A stretch of 31,277 nt of DNA from DATFRX01 sp035630615 (GTDB lineage: Bacteria > Actinomycetota > Actinomycetes > Propionibacteriales > Nocardioidaceae): assembly GCA_035630615.1 (NCBI GenBank), contig DASQKI010000024.1:1-31277 (forward strand). The letters are read 5' to 3'. The notes under the pieces were generated by a model. That model did no database searches. It worked only from the letters and a program-made list of their open reading frames with translations, and had not been told where the DNA came from. Positions 7,798 to 16,486 of this stretch are shown here, piece by piece (position 1 is the stretch's first letter; each line of letters begins with the position of its first letter). A program made the position numbers and the translations under genes.

Positions 7798-8790
7798 TCA
7801 ACTGCTGGACGGGTTGGCCAGCCAGCAGGCCGCGGCTGCTCCCCGAGCGGTGTCGAGCACCGGCATGGGCTTCGTGCCGCAGACGTCGGCGATGCCGGCA
7901 GCCTCGGCGCGACCGTCCAGCAGCGCCGGACAGCGCGGATGGAACCGGCAGCCGCCGGGGATGCGAGTGGGGTCGGGCGTTTCGCCGGTGAGCACGATCG
8001 GCTCGATGTGATGCATCTCAGGGACGACCGACAGCAGCGCCTGCGTGTACGGGTGCTGCGGATCCGACAGGACGCGCTCGGCCGGGCCGTGCTCAACGAG
8101 CCGGCCGAGGTACATCACAGCGATTCGGTCGGCGATGTTCCACGCCAGCCCGAGGTCGTGCGTCACGACGAGCACGGTGAGGCCGAACTCGTCTCGCAGT
8201 CGAAGCAGCAGTGCCAGGATCTCGCCACGGATCGAGGCGTCGAGGCTCGACACCGGCTCGTCGGCGATCAGCACCTCGGGCTCGAGCGCCATGGCACCGG
8301 CGATCACGACCCGCTGTCGTTGCCCGCCGGACAGCTCGTGCGGATAGCGCAGGAAGAAGTTCTCGGGCGGACGCAGCCCCGAGCGCGTGAGCGACCGCGC
8401 CACGAGGTCGATCTCGGTGGCACCGTCCGACTTGGCCACCATGCGGTGGATCCGAATGCCTTCGGCGACCGACTCATAGACCGTCTGCCGCGGGTTGAGC
8501 GACCCGGTCGGATCCTGCAAGACCAGTTGCACCCGACGCCGGTAAGCGCGAAGTCGACGGACCGTCGTGGGCAGCGGACTGCCGTCGAACTCGATGCCGC
8601 CGGCCGTCGGGCGCTCGAGGCCGAGCAAGGTGCGCGCCAATGTGGTCTTGCCAGAGCCGGACTCGCCCACCAGCGCCACGATCTCTCGCGCACCGATGTC
8701 GAGGTCGACGCCGTCCACCGCACGTGCGACGACGCCGCGCGCACTGAACTCGACGGCGAGATCGCGGATGCGCAACAGTGGATCGGTCAT
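7798..8790 (-). CDS. Oligopeptide/dipeptide ABC transporter ATP-binding protein (OppF/DppF-type)
   Basis: One of two ATPases that power import. The 330-residue protein has Walker A GESGSGKTT (about residues 41-49), the LSGGQRQRV signature, Walker B VLIADEPVSSLD and the C-terminal oligopeptide extension with the PGGCRFHPRCP cysteine motif that in this family can hold an iron-sulfur cluster. It is the last gene of the five-gene operon and overlaps the OppD-type gene by 4 bp (ATGA). The 99 bp that follow its stop contain the candidate operator for the next operon. Confidence 0.93.
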   Translation of the reverse strand: MTDPLLRIRDLAVEFSARGVVARAVDGVDLDIGAREIVALVGESGSGKTTLARTLLGLERPTAGGIEFDGSPLPTTVRRLRAYRRRVQLVLQDPTGSLNPRQTVYESVAEGIRIHRMVAKSDGATEIDLVARSLTRSGLRPPENFFLRYPHELSGGQRQRVVIAGAMALEPEVLIADEPVSSLDASIRGEILALLLRLRDEFGLTVLVVTHDLGLAWNIADRIAVMYLGRLVEHGPAERVLSDPQHPYTQALLSVVPEMHHIEPIVLTGETPDPTRIPGGCRFHPRCPALLDGRAEAAGIADVCGTKPMPVLDTARGAAAACWLANPSSS

Positions 8791-9764
8791 GGCTGCAGCG
8801 CTCCCTCTTCCACGAGCACGCAGGCGACCGGACGTCCCGGCCCAGCCAGCCGGACGGGCGGGTCATGGTCGGCGCAGTCCTCACGCGCCACGGGACACCG
8901 CGGGTGGAAGGTGCATCCTGACGGAAGCTCCTGCGGGTCCGGCGGGTCGCCCGGAAGGCCGGACGGTGCGTACCGAGCGGACCGGTCGCCAACCCGAGGG
9001 AACGCGGCCGACAGAGCGCCCGTGTACGGATGCAGCGGGTGCTCGAACACGTCGGTCGCCGGCCCCTCCTCGACGATCCGTCCGGCGTACATGACCGCCA
9101 CCCGAGTGCAGGTAGCACCGAGCACCGAGAGGTCGTGGCTGATCATCAGCAGGCCGAGGCTGAGCTCGCCGACGAGCCCGCTCAGCACGTCGAGCACCTG
9201 CGCCTGCACCATGACGTCGAGTGCCGTCGTCGGCTCGTCGGCGACGATCAGCTCGGGCCGGCAGGCCAGCGCCATCGCGATCATCACCCGCTGTCGCTGC
9301 CCGCCGGACAGCTGATGCGGATAGGCCCGGGCTCTCGCGGCCGGCAGGCCGACCTGCTCCAGCAACTCACCGATGCGGCTCTTGACCGTGCCTTGGGCGG
9401 ACGGGTCGTGCAGCAGGATCGGCTCGGCGATCTGGTCGCCGACGCGCTGCACCGGGTTGAGCGAGTGCAGGGCGCCCTGGAAGACCATTGCGGCTTCGCC
9501 CCACCGCAGTGCCCGAAGGCCGCTCCAGCCGAGCGTTTGCACGTCCTTGCCGCCGACGCGGACGCTGCCACGGATCGTCGCGTTGGACGGCTGCAACCGA
9601 AGGATCGTGCTCGCGACACTGGTCTTGCCGCAGCCGGACTCGCCGGCGAGGCCGACGCTCTCCCCAGAGTCCACGGTCAGGTCGACTCCACGTACCGCGG
9701 GGATCTCGCCGCCAGCCGTGCGGTAGATGACTTCGAGGTTCTCGATCTCCAACAGGCCGCTCAT
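8787..9764 (-). CDS. Oligopeptide/dipeptide ABC transporter ATP-binding protein (OppD/DppD-type)
   Basis: The partner ATPase of the importer, 325 residues. Visible motifs are Walker A GESGCGKTS, LSGGQRQRVMIA, Walker B LIVADEPTTALD and the C-terminal CTFHPRCPVAREDC segment of the oligopeptide-type extension. It overlaps the permease gene upstream and the OppF-type gene downstream by 4 bp each, so all are translationally coupled. Confidence 0.93.
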   Translation of the reverse strand: MSGLLEIENLEVIYRTAGGEIPAVRGVDLTVDSGESVGLAGESGCGKTSVASTILRLQPSNATIRGSVRVGGKDVQTLGWSGLRALRWGEAAMVFQGALHSLNPVQRVGDQIAEPILLHDPSAQGTVKSRIGELLEQVGLPAARARAYPHQLSGGQRQRVMIAMALACRPELIVADEPTTALDVMVQAQVLDVLSGLVGELSLGLLMISHDLSVLGATCTRVAVMYAGRIVEEGPATDVFEHPLHPYTGALSAAFPRVGDRSARYAPSGLPGDPPDPQELPSGCTFHPRCPVAREDCADHDPPVRLAGPGRPVACVLVEEGALQP

Positions 9765-10675
9765 GCGCGCTCCCGGAGCCGCGGGTTATAGACCTCTTCG
9801 AGCGCCTGACCGATCAGCGTGAATGCCAGCACCACCACGATGACACAGATACCAGGGGGGAGCATGAACCACCAGGCCCCTGTCGTGATGGCGCCGACGT
9901 TGAACGCCTCGTCGAGCATGGATCCCCACGACACGTACAACGGATCACTGAGCCCGAGGAACGCCAGCGTCGTCTCGGTCAGGATCGCACCGGCGACTGT
10001 AAGTGTGGTGTTGGCAAACACCATCGGCATCACGTTGGGCAAGACATGTCGCCTCATCTGACGCCAGTCGCCGGCGCCGAGCGCGCGAGCGCGCTCGAGG
10101 TACGGCCGGGACTCGATCGACAGGGTCTGGGCCCGGATCAGCAACGCTGTCGCCGGCCAGCTCACGATGCCGATGACGAAGGCGACCGTCAGCAGCGACG
10201 GACCCAGCACGGTCGACAGCACGATCGCGAGCGGCAGCCACGGCACCACCAGGAACCATTCGGTGATCCGAAACAACGCTTTGCCGAAGAAGTTGTGATA
10301 GTGACCTGACGCGAGTCCGACCAGGGTGCCGAGCAGCATCGAGATCGCGGTCGCGAGCAACCCGACCATGAGCGACACCCGCGAGCCCCAGATCAACAGG
10401 GCTAGCACCGAACGCCCGTCTGCATCGGTGCCGAGGGGGTAGTCCCACGACGGCGCTTCGAGCACGCCGCCGGTCGCCTTGGTCACCTCGATGGACTCGT
10501 GACTGGCGAGCAGCGGAGCGCAAATCGCCGCGAGGCCGAACACCACCAGGACACCGAGCCCGACCAGGCCGGAACGGTGCCGCCGAAACTCCGCCCAGGT
10601 ACGGCCCGCGGACTGTCGTCGACGTCGCCAGGCCACCTGACGTGCGGTGAGGGCCGGCTTCGAGGTCGTCGTCAT
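9761..10675 (-). CDS. ABC transporter permease (OppC/DppC-type)
   Basis: An inner-membrane channel subunit, 304 residues. The N-terminal cytoplasmic stretch precedes a first membrane helix (about residues 35-55), a periplasm-facing loop with the family's HPLGTD-like motif (here DYPLGTDADGRSV), and five further helices. The EAA-type loop ERARALGAGDWRQMRRHVLPN contacts the ATPases. It overlaps both neighbours by 4 bp. Confidence 0.92.
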   Translation of the reverse strand: MTTTSKPALTARQVAWRRRRQSAGRTWAEFRRHRSGLVGLGVLVVFGLAAICAPLLASHESIEVTKATGGVLEAPSWDYPLGTDADGRSVLALLIWGSRVSLMVGLLATAISMLLGTLVGLASGHYHNFFGKALFRITEWFLVVPWLPLAIVLSTVLGPSLLTVAFVIGIVSWPATALLIRAQTLSIESRPYLERARALGAGDWRQMRRHVLPNVMPMVFANTTLTVAGAILTETTLAFLGLSDPLYVSWGSMLDEAFNVGAITTGAWWFMLPPGICVIVVVLAFTLIGQALEEVYNPRLRERA

Positions 10676-11724
10676 GTCCGCACCCGCGGGTCGAGCCAGC
10701 TATAGGCCAGGTTGGCGATGAGATTGGCGAAGATCACCGCCGCCGAGAAGATCAGGAACGCGCCCTGCAGGACCGGATAGTCCGGCACGTCCATCGCCTC
10801 GGTCGTCAGCAAGCCCAGGCCCGGGATAGAGAAAACCGTCTCGATGGTGATCGCGCCCGAGACGACGAAGCCCAGGTTGAGCACGACTAGCGTGGTCGTC
10901 GGCAGCAACGCGTTGCGGGTCGCGTGCCGCCGACGTACGTAGACGTCGCGGAGCCCCTTGGCCCGCGCCGTCGTGATGTAGTCCTCGCCCATCTCGTCGA
11001 GCAGAGAACTGCGCATGATGAGGGAGTACTCGGCGAGATAGGCGAGAGTCAGTGTGATGACCGGCAAGGCGAGGTGCCAGGCGGTGTCGAGGCCGGCCGC
11101 AAAGGAATTCGGGTCTTGGATGTCGGTCGAATGGAGACCGCCGGTTGGGAAAAGACTCGGTATCGGCCCGGCCCCGACCGCGAAGACCGCGAGCAGCACC
11201 AGACCGAGCCACCATTCCGGCATCGAGTAGAGCGTGAGCGAGAAGCCGGTCGACACGTTGTCGACGACCTTCCCTCGGTTCCACGCCGAAACCATGCCGA
11301 GATAGACCCCTATCAGAGCGGCGAGGATGGTCGAAGTACCGACGAGGAGCAGTGTCGGCCAGAGCCGGTCGATGATGATGTCGCCGACCGGCTGCCGATA
11401 GCGAAACGACAGGCCGAACTCACCGGTGAAGGTGTTCTTGAGGTAGGTCAGGAACTGCTGCGGCAACGGCTGCTCGAGCCCGAGCGTACGCGTCAACTCC
11501 TCGACCTGCTTGTCGCTGACCAGCCGGTTGCGGGCCAGCGTCCGCACCGGATCGCCCGGAATGACGCGGAACAGGAAGAAGTTGAACACGACCACGAACA
11601 GCAGCGCACCCAACGATCCGAGGACCTTGGATCCGACGTAGCGCCAAGTCCCCGATCCGCGACGCTCGGAGCGACTCGGCTGGATCTCGGCGTCGGCTAC
11701 CAGCGTGCTCGTCGGGGCGCTCAT
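10672..11724 (-). CDS. ABC transporter permease (OppB/DppB-type)
   Basis: The second channel subunit, 350 residues. A 25-30-residue cytoplasmic N-terminus precedes the first helix, which ends in the FRVIPGDPV motif typical of OppB/DppB. The EAA loop reads TTARAKGLRDVYVRRRHATRNALLP. Six membrane segments are predicted by eye. The gene starts 10 bp after the substrate-binding protein's stop. Confidence 0.92.
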   Translation of the reverse strand: MSAPTSTLVADAEIQPSRSERRGSGTWRYVGSKVLGSLGALLFVVVFNFFLFRVIPGDPVRTLARNRLVSDKQVEELTRTLGLEQPLPQQFLTYLKNTFTGEFGLSFRYRQPVGDIIIDRLWPTLLLVGTSTILAALIGVYLGMVSAWNRGKVVDNVSTGFSLTLYSMPEWWLGLVLLAVFAVGAGPIPSLFPTGGLHSTDIQDPNSFAAGLDTAWHLALPVITLTLAYLAEYSLIMRSSLLDEMGEDYITTARAKGLRDVYVRRRHATRNALLPTTTLVVLNLGFVVSGAITIETVFSIPGLGLLTTEAMDVPDYPVLQGAFLIFSAAVIFANLIANLAYSWLDPRVRT

Positions 11725-11734
11725 CTATGCGCTC

Positions 11735-13576
11735 TCACGCTCGCTTGTCGGCCGTCGACTTGCGATAGGCAATGACGGCGCCGGCGCCGCCGACGACAGC
11801 CAGCACCGCGACACCGACGCCGATGATGGTGGCGGTGCTGATGCCGTCGTCCGTCGTCGCCGTCGCCGCTCCGGCCGACTGGGCGTCGTCCGAGCTCTGG
11901 CCGCACTCGGTCGTCGGATAGATGTTGAGGTAGCTGTTCACGCCGTACTGGAAGAGCAGGACCCCGTCCGAACCGGGTTGGGGAACGAAGCCCTCGAACC
12001 GATCGCAGCGGTAGGCCTCGCCGTACTTGTTGTCGATCGTGACGAGGTACGGCGAGTCGCGGAATAGGATCTCCTGCATCCGCTTGACCGTTTCAGCCCG
12101 GGTGGCTTCGTCGAGCTCGCTGTGTTGCTGGTTGTAGAGCTGGTCGTATTCGTCGTTGCAGTACCACGAGTCGGACCAACTGCCGAGCTGGCCGCAGGTC
12201 ATGTAGCTGAGCATCGAGTCCGGGTCGGGCTCGACATACCAACCCCACTGAAATGCGTCGAATTCGCCGTCGAGGATGACGTTGGTCAGCTTGCCGCTCT
12301 CCATCGCCGTGACCTCGGAATCGATGCCGATGTCAGCGAGCCATTCCTTGAAGTACGTCATCGTCTTCAGGGACGCGTCGTATTGGCTGTCAGTGCGCGC
12401 CAGCAGCCGAAGGGTGCCTATCGGCGAGCCGTCCGGCATGGTCCGTGAGCCGTCGTCACCCATCGTGTAGCCCGCGGCGTCGAGGAGCTCTCCGGCCCGC
12501 TCGGGGTCGTAGCTGAATGCGATGTCGTCGGGCGGACTCCAGTGATACGTCGAATACGCCGGCGGGATGATCGTGTCGGCTGGCTCTCCGGCGCCTTGGT
12601 AGATCTTGTCGGCAATTGTTTCGCGGTCGATCGCGAATCCGAGCGCATAGCGGAACTCCGGGTCCATGACCGCCGGGTTGGGGTCGCCGATCAGGTCGCC
12701 GGAGTCGAGGTCGATCGACCCCGTGTTGAAGGCGATCTCGTCGAAACCGGGCGACGTGCCCAGCACGGTCTTGATCCCCTCCGTGCCCTCGATGGCGTCG
12801 AGCTGCAGCGGGGAGACGCCTTCGGCGAAGTCGATGTCGCCGATCTGCAGCGCCTGGACCATCGGGTCCTCGGCCTTATAGAGCGAGAAGACGACCTGGT
12901 CGATGTTCGGCGCGCCGTCCCAGTAGTCCTTGTTGGCCTCGAATCGGTAGATCGACCCACCGGCGGTTCCGTCGACGAGGCGGAACGGGCCGCTGCCGAC
13001 GACGTTGTCCTCATTGGCGTAGCTCTTGACCTCTTCCTCGCTGATGTCGGACCAGATGTGCTTCGGCAGGATCGGCATCGGCAGCAGCGGGAGCACCGCG
13101 TTGGGCTCAGAGAGCTTCATGACGACCGTGGTGGGGTTCGGTGCCGTGATGGTGTTGATCGACTTGAGGTAGCTGCCCCACGTCGCCGACTCCGGTCCGC
13201 CGTCGAGGATCCGGTTGAGGGTGTACGCCACGTCCTCAGACGTCAGCGGCTTGCCGTCGGACCACTTCACGTCGTCGCGGATCGTGAACGTCCACGTGAG
13301 CCCGTCCGACGACGTCTTCCAGTCGCTGGCGAGACCCGGCTGCGGCGACATGTCCTCGGGCGAGTACTTAATGAGCGGGTCGTACATCAACGCCCACATC
13401 TCGTACGACTCCGCCTCGATGCCGAGGAACGGGTTGAACGAGTCGACCTCGTTTTGGATCCCGACTGTGAAGGTGACCGGTTCAGCCGCCGAGGCGGCAT
13501 GGGGCGCCGCGGTGCCGACGGCCGAGATCGCCAGTCCGACCACGCCGGCGGCGACTCCGGCGACTGCTTTCTTCAT
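11735..13576 (-). CDS. ABC transporter substrate-binding protein, family 5, with C-terminal membrane anchor
   Basis: The solute receptor of the importer, of the peptide/nickel (SBP_bac_5) family. The ATG at 13576 gives 613 residues starting with a Sec signal peptide (MKKAVAGVAAGVVGLAISAV) and a likely AxA-type cleavage near HAASAAEPV. The family pattern IRDDVKWSDGKPLTSEDVAYTLN follows. No lipobox cysteine is present. Instead the protein ends in about 20 hydrophobic residues (TATIIGVGVAVLAVVGGAGA, then VIAY) followed by a basic tail RKSTADKRA, which looks like a membrane anchor. The family is normally lipid-anchored in Gram-positives. Being first in the operon and next to demethylating enzymes, it probably binds the pathway's substrate. 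Confidence 0.93.
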   Translation of the reverse strand: MKKAVAGVAAGVVGLAISAVGTAAPHAASAAEPVTFTVGIQNEVDSFNPFLGIEAESYEMWALMYDPLIKYSPEDMSPQPGLASDWKTSSDGLTWTFTIRDDVKWSDGKPLTSEDVAYTLNRILDGGPESATWGSYLKSINTITAPNPTTVVMKLSEPNAVLPLLPMPILPKHIWSDISEEEVKSYANEDNVVGSGPFRLVDGTAGGSIYRFEANKDYWDGAPNIDQVVFSLYKAEDPMVQALQIGDIDFAEGVSPLQLDAIEGTEGIKTVLGTSPGFDEIAFNTGSIDLDSGDLIGDPNPAVMDPEFRYALGFAIDRETIADKIYQGAGEPADTIIPPAYSTYHWSPPDDIAFSYDPERAGELLDAAGYTMGDDGSRTMPDGSPIGTLRLLARTDSQYDASLKTMTYFKEWLADIGIDSEVTAMESGKLTNVILDGEFDAFQWGWYVEPDPDSMLSYMTCGQLGSWSDSWYCNDEYDQLYNQQHSELDEATRAETVKRMQEILFRDSPYLVTIDNKYGEAYRCDRFEGFVPQPGSDGVLLFQYGVNSYLNIYPTTECGQSSDDAQSAGAATATTDDGISTATIIGVGVAVLAVVGGAGAVIAYRKSTADKRA

Positions 13577-13625
13577 CCGATCCGATTCCACCTGGATCAC
13601 CACCTTGACGGGTAGGTTCACGCTC

Positions 13626-15749
13626 GTGACCGACCACGACGGACCCCCTCAGCCCCCGCGGCATCCCGTGACCCACAGCCAGCACGGCGTCGAACGAACC
13701 GACCCCTACGCCGGACTGCGCGACGTCGACAGCGATCCGGTCCGTGCGCACCTGGCGGCCGAGCGTGCCTTCTACGACAACTCGACCCGCCATTTGCGCC
13801 CCTTGGTCCGGACCCTCGTCGCCGAGATGTCCTCGCGAGTTCCACCTACTGACTCATCGTTCAGTTGGTCGTACGTGAGGTACACCTACTACAACCGCAC
13901 TCCGGAGGGAAGGGAATTCGCGCAACTGTTACGCGATTCCCGTCGGGATCCGTCGTCTCGGCGACCGAATCCGCGCATTGTGTCGCCAAATGCAGCGGAT
14001 CTCGTCGGTTCCGAGCAGTTGCTGCTCGACCTCAACGAGCTCGCCGGGGCGTCGTCGTACATCGACCTCGGGCTGACCCGGATCAGTCCGGACGAGCGGC
14101 TGCTGGCGTACTCCGTCGACACCAGCGGCGACGAGGTTTTCGAGCTCCGGTTCAGGGACCTCGACACCGGCCACGACCTGCCGGACCGGATTCCGCGGAC
14201 CTACTACGGCGGAGCATGGAGCGCCGATAGCCGGCACTTCTTCTACACCGTCCATGACGAGGCCCACCGGCCCTGGCAGGTGTGGCGGCACGAGCTCGGC
14301 ACCGACGTTGCCGCCGACGCGCTCGTGCTCGAGGAGCCGGACCCGCAGTGGGACGTCGAGGTCCGCCCCTCCCGGTCGGGCCGTTTGGTCGTGCTCTGGT
14401 CGGTCAACCGCAACACCTCCGAGGTGTGGCTGGTCGACGCCCAACTGCCGACCGAGCCCGCGCGCTGCGTCGAGCCTCGTCGCCCGGGCGTCGAATACCA
14501 CGTCGAGCACGGCCGTCTCGACGGCGACGACGTCGTGTTGATCGTGACCAACGACGGTGCGCCGGAGTTTCGGTTGATGCGGGCGCCACTCGACTCCCCA
14601 GGTCGCGACTCATGGATCGAGCTGCTGCCGTACGACCCCGCCGAGCGCATCGAGCGGGTCGACGCCTTCGCCGGGCATCTGGTGCTCTCCCTGCGGCGCG
14701 ACGGCCAGCCGATGCTCCAGGCCCATCGCCTCGACCGGCTCGACCACACCGTCGACATCGCCAGCTCGGTGCCGACCGGATCGATCACAATCGGGCGAAA
14801 CCTGCTCTTCGACGCCGACGAGGTGACCGTGGTCGAGGAGTCCTGCAGCGACCCACCGGCGTGGTACGCAGTCGACCTCAACAGCGGCGATCGGCGTCTG
14901 AAGCATCGGCGCGAGGTGCCGGCCTACGACGCGGCGAGCTACGTCAGCGAGTCGATCACCGCGCCAGGTCACGACGGCGCGCTGATCCCGGTCACCGTGG
15001 TCCGGCATCGCGACACACCCCTCGACGGCTCCGCGCCGTGCCTGATGTGGGGCTACGGCGCGTACGAGTCGTGCGACGACCCGCTCTACGACGTGGCGCT
15101 GCCGAGCCTGCTCGACCGAGGCGTCGTCTTCGTCCAGACACATCCGCGCGGCGGCGGCGAAAACGGCCGGCACTGGTGGCTCGAAGGCATGCTGTCGAGC
15201 AAGCAGAACACGTTTTCCGACCACATCGCGGTCGCGGACGCGATCGCGGGCCGGTTGGTCGACGCCGATCGGATCGCGACCCGCGGGCTGTCGGCCGGGG
15301 GCCTGCTCCAGGGCGTGGTGTTCAGCCAGCGACCGGATCGATGGTGCGGCGTCGTGGCCGAGGTGCCGTTCGTCGACGTCGTCACCACGATGCTCGACCC
15401 GTCGATCCCGCTCACGGCCAACGAGTGGGACGAGTGGGGCGATCCGCGCCGGCCCGACGACTTCGCCTGGATGCTGGCGTACTCCCCCTACGACAACCCG
15501 CCGCCAGCCGGCGGGCGGCCCGACCTCCTCGTGACCGGGGCGGTGCATGATCCCCGCGTGATGGTGTGGGAGCCGGCGAAATGGGTGGCGCGGCTGCGCC
15601 AGACCGATCCGGGGTGGGCCAGCCGCTGCCTGTTCCGCTGCGAGACCGGCGCCGGCGCGCATACCGGGCCGGCCGGACGCTACGCACAGCTCGGCTACGA
15701 GGCGGAGGTGTACGCCTGGCTGCTCGACCGATTCGGCCTGGCGGCCTAA
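13626..15749 (+). CDS. S9 prolyl oligopeptidase family peptidase (oligopeptidase B-like)
   Basis: A serine peptidase cleaving small peptides, probably cytoplasmic as no signal peptide is seen. From a GTG at 13626 the protein has 707 residues: an N-terminal seven-bladed propeller (about residues 60-430) and a C-terminal alpha/beta hydrolase. Likely catalytic residues are Ser556 (GLSAGG), Asp642 (HDPRV) and His679 (GAHTGPAGRY). The start is chosen because the family's DPYAGLRD opening follows within 25 residues. It diverges from the substrate-binding protein gene with 49 bp between, so the two may share regulation. Peptidase plus peptide-type importer suggests peptide-like substrates. Oligopeptidase B usually prefers basic residues, but specificity cannot be assigned here. 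Confidence 0.9.
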   Translation: MTDHDGPPQPPRHPVTHSQHGVERTDPYAGLRDVDSDPVRAHLAAERAFYDNSTRHLRPLVRTLVAEMSSRVPPTDSSFSWSYVRYTYYNRTPEGREFAQLLRDSRRDPSSRRPNPRIVSPNAADLVGSEQLLLDLNELAGASSYIDLGLTRISPDERLLAYSVDTSGDEVFELRFRDLDTGHDLPDRIPRTYYGGAWSADSRHFFYTVHDEAHRPWQVWRHELGTDVAADALVLEEPDPQWDVEVRPSRSGRLVVLWSVNRNTSEVWLVDAQLPTEPARCVEPRRPGVEYHVEHGRLDGDDVVLIVTNDGAPEFRLMRAPLDSPGRDSWIELLPYDPAERIERVDAFAGHLVLSLRRDGQPMLQAHRLDRLDHTVDIASSVPTGSITIGRNLLFDADEVTVVEESCSDPPAWYAVDLNSGDRRLKHRREVPAYDAASYVSESITAPGHDGALIPVTVVRHRDTPLDGSAPCLMWGYGAYESCDDPLYDVALPSLLDRGVVFVQTHPRGGGENGRHWWLEGMLSSKQNTFSDHIAVADAIAGRLVDADRIATRGLSAGGLLQGVVFSQRPDRWCGVVAEVPFVDVVTTMLDPSIPLTANEWDEWGDPRRPDDFAWMLAYSPYDNPPPAGGRPDLLVTGAVHDPRVMVWEPAKWVARLRQTDPGWASRCLFRCETGAGAHTGPAGRYAQLGYEAEVYAWLLDRFGLAA

Positions 15750-15833
15750 CTCGGGCTGTGGATAACCGCGGCGGCGCCGCATCACGGACCTAGGTTTCCA
15801 GTCGACCTGTCTGTTCGACCAAGGAGTCCGGCC

Positions 15834-16445
15834 ATGCGCCCACCCACCTGGCGACGCTGTCTCGTCGCCGCCGCCGTCGCCGCCCCGCTGCTCATCGCAC
15901 CGGCGGCCGCCGCACCCGGCGGTTCCCACACCGTCGTCACCAAGACCGTGACCGACGGCGACGACACCGGCGGCCCGCTCGACATCGTTCGGGTCCGGCA
16001 TCGGGTCGTGAGCGACGGCAGCCACACCCAGCTCGCCTACGCCGTCCGCGTCCAGGGGCCGTTCGACGACGCCGACCTGTCCTGGCGGCATCGGCACTTC
16101 ATCGTCGACCTCGACACCGACGGAGAGCCCGGCGCCGAGTTCAACGTGACGATCTTCGGGCGAGACCGCTCCCTGCGGGCAGACCTGATCTCCAACGCCA
16201 CTCGCGAGGTTGTGGCCCACCTGGCCGTCGGCCGGATCGACGAGCGCACCGTCCGCGTGCTCGGGCCCCGCCGGCTGCTCGGCGCCCACAAGGTCTTCTG
16301 GACCAGTAACTTCCATCGCCGTGGCATCCCCGCGTGCGGCTGGGACGACGGCTACCCGATCACCTGTCAGGACACCGCACCCGATCGCGGCTGGATCCGG
16401 CTCGATCCGATCGCCTGGCCCGACTCGGCGTCCGACGAGGTGTGA
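15834..16445 (+). CDS. Secreted protein of unknown function
   Basis: I do not recognise the family. The 203-residue protein starts at an ATG with a good aaggag ribosome site and carries a clear Sec signal peptide (residues 1-27, RR then a hydrophobic run ending APAAAAPGG, cleaved near residue 26). The mature part is about 175 residues and rich in beta-type segments; it contains FIVDLDTDGEPGAEFNV, an Asp-rich stretch that could bind a cation, and two cysteines near the end (about 30 residues from the C-terminus) that could form a disulfide. The pattern of secreted domain with Asp-rich strand repeats resembles adhesion or calcium-binding beta-sandwiches, but this is only a guess. A possible TAGGTT -10 element lies at about 15790. 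Confidence 0.75.
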   Translation: MRPPTWRRCLVAAAVAAPLLIAPAAAAPGGSHTVVTKTVTDGDDTGGPLDIVRVRHRVVSDGSHTQLAYAVRVQGPFDDADLSWRHRHFIVDLDTDGEPGAEFNVTIFGRDRSLRADLISNATREVVAHLAVGRIDERTVRVLGPRRLLGAHKVFWTSNFHRRGIPACGWDDGYPITCQDTAPDRGWIRLDPIAWPDSASDEV

Positions 16446-16486
16446 TCTCGGGGTCGTCTGTCGGCGCCGACCCGCACAATGGCCGA

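Noticed and set aside
11721..11906. His/Arg-rich 61-aa minus frame near the SBP C-terminus
   Set aside because: It is an out-of-frame reading of the Ala/Thr/Asp-rich tail and anchor codons of the SBP gene.
15768..15778. GC-rich palindrome (gcggcgccgc) after the peptidase gene as a terminator
   Set aside because: The stem is only 5 bp with no loop and is expected by chance at this base composition.
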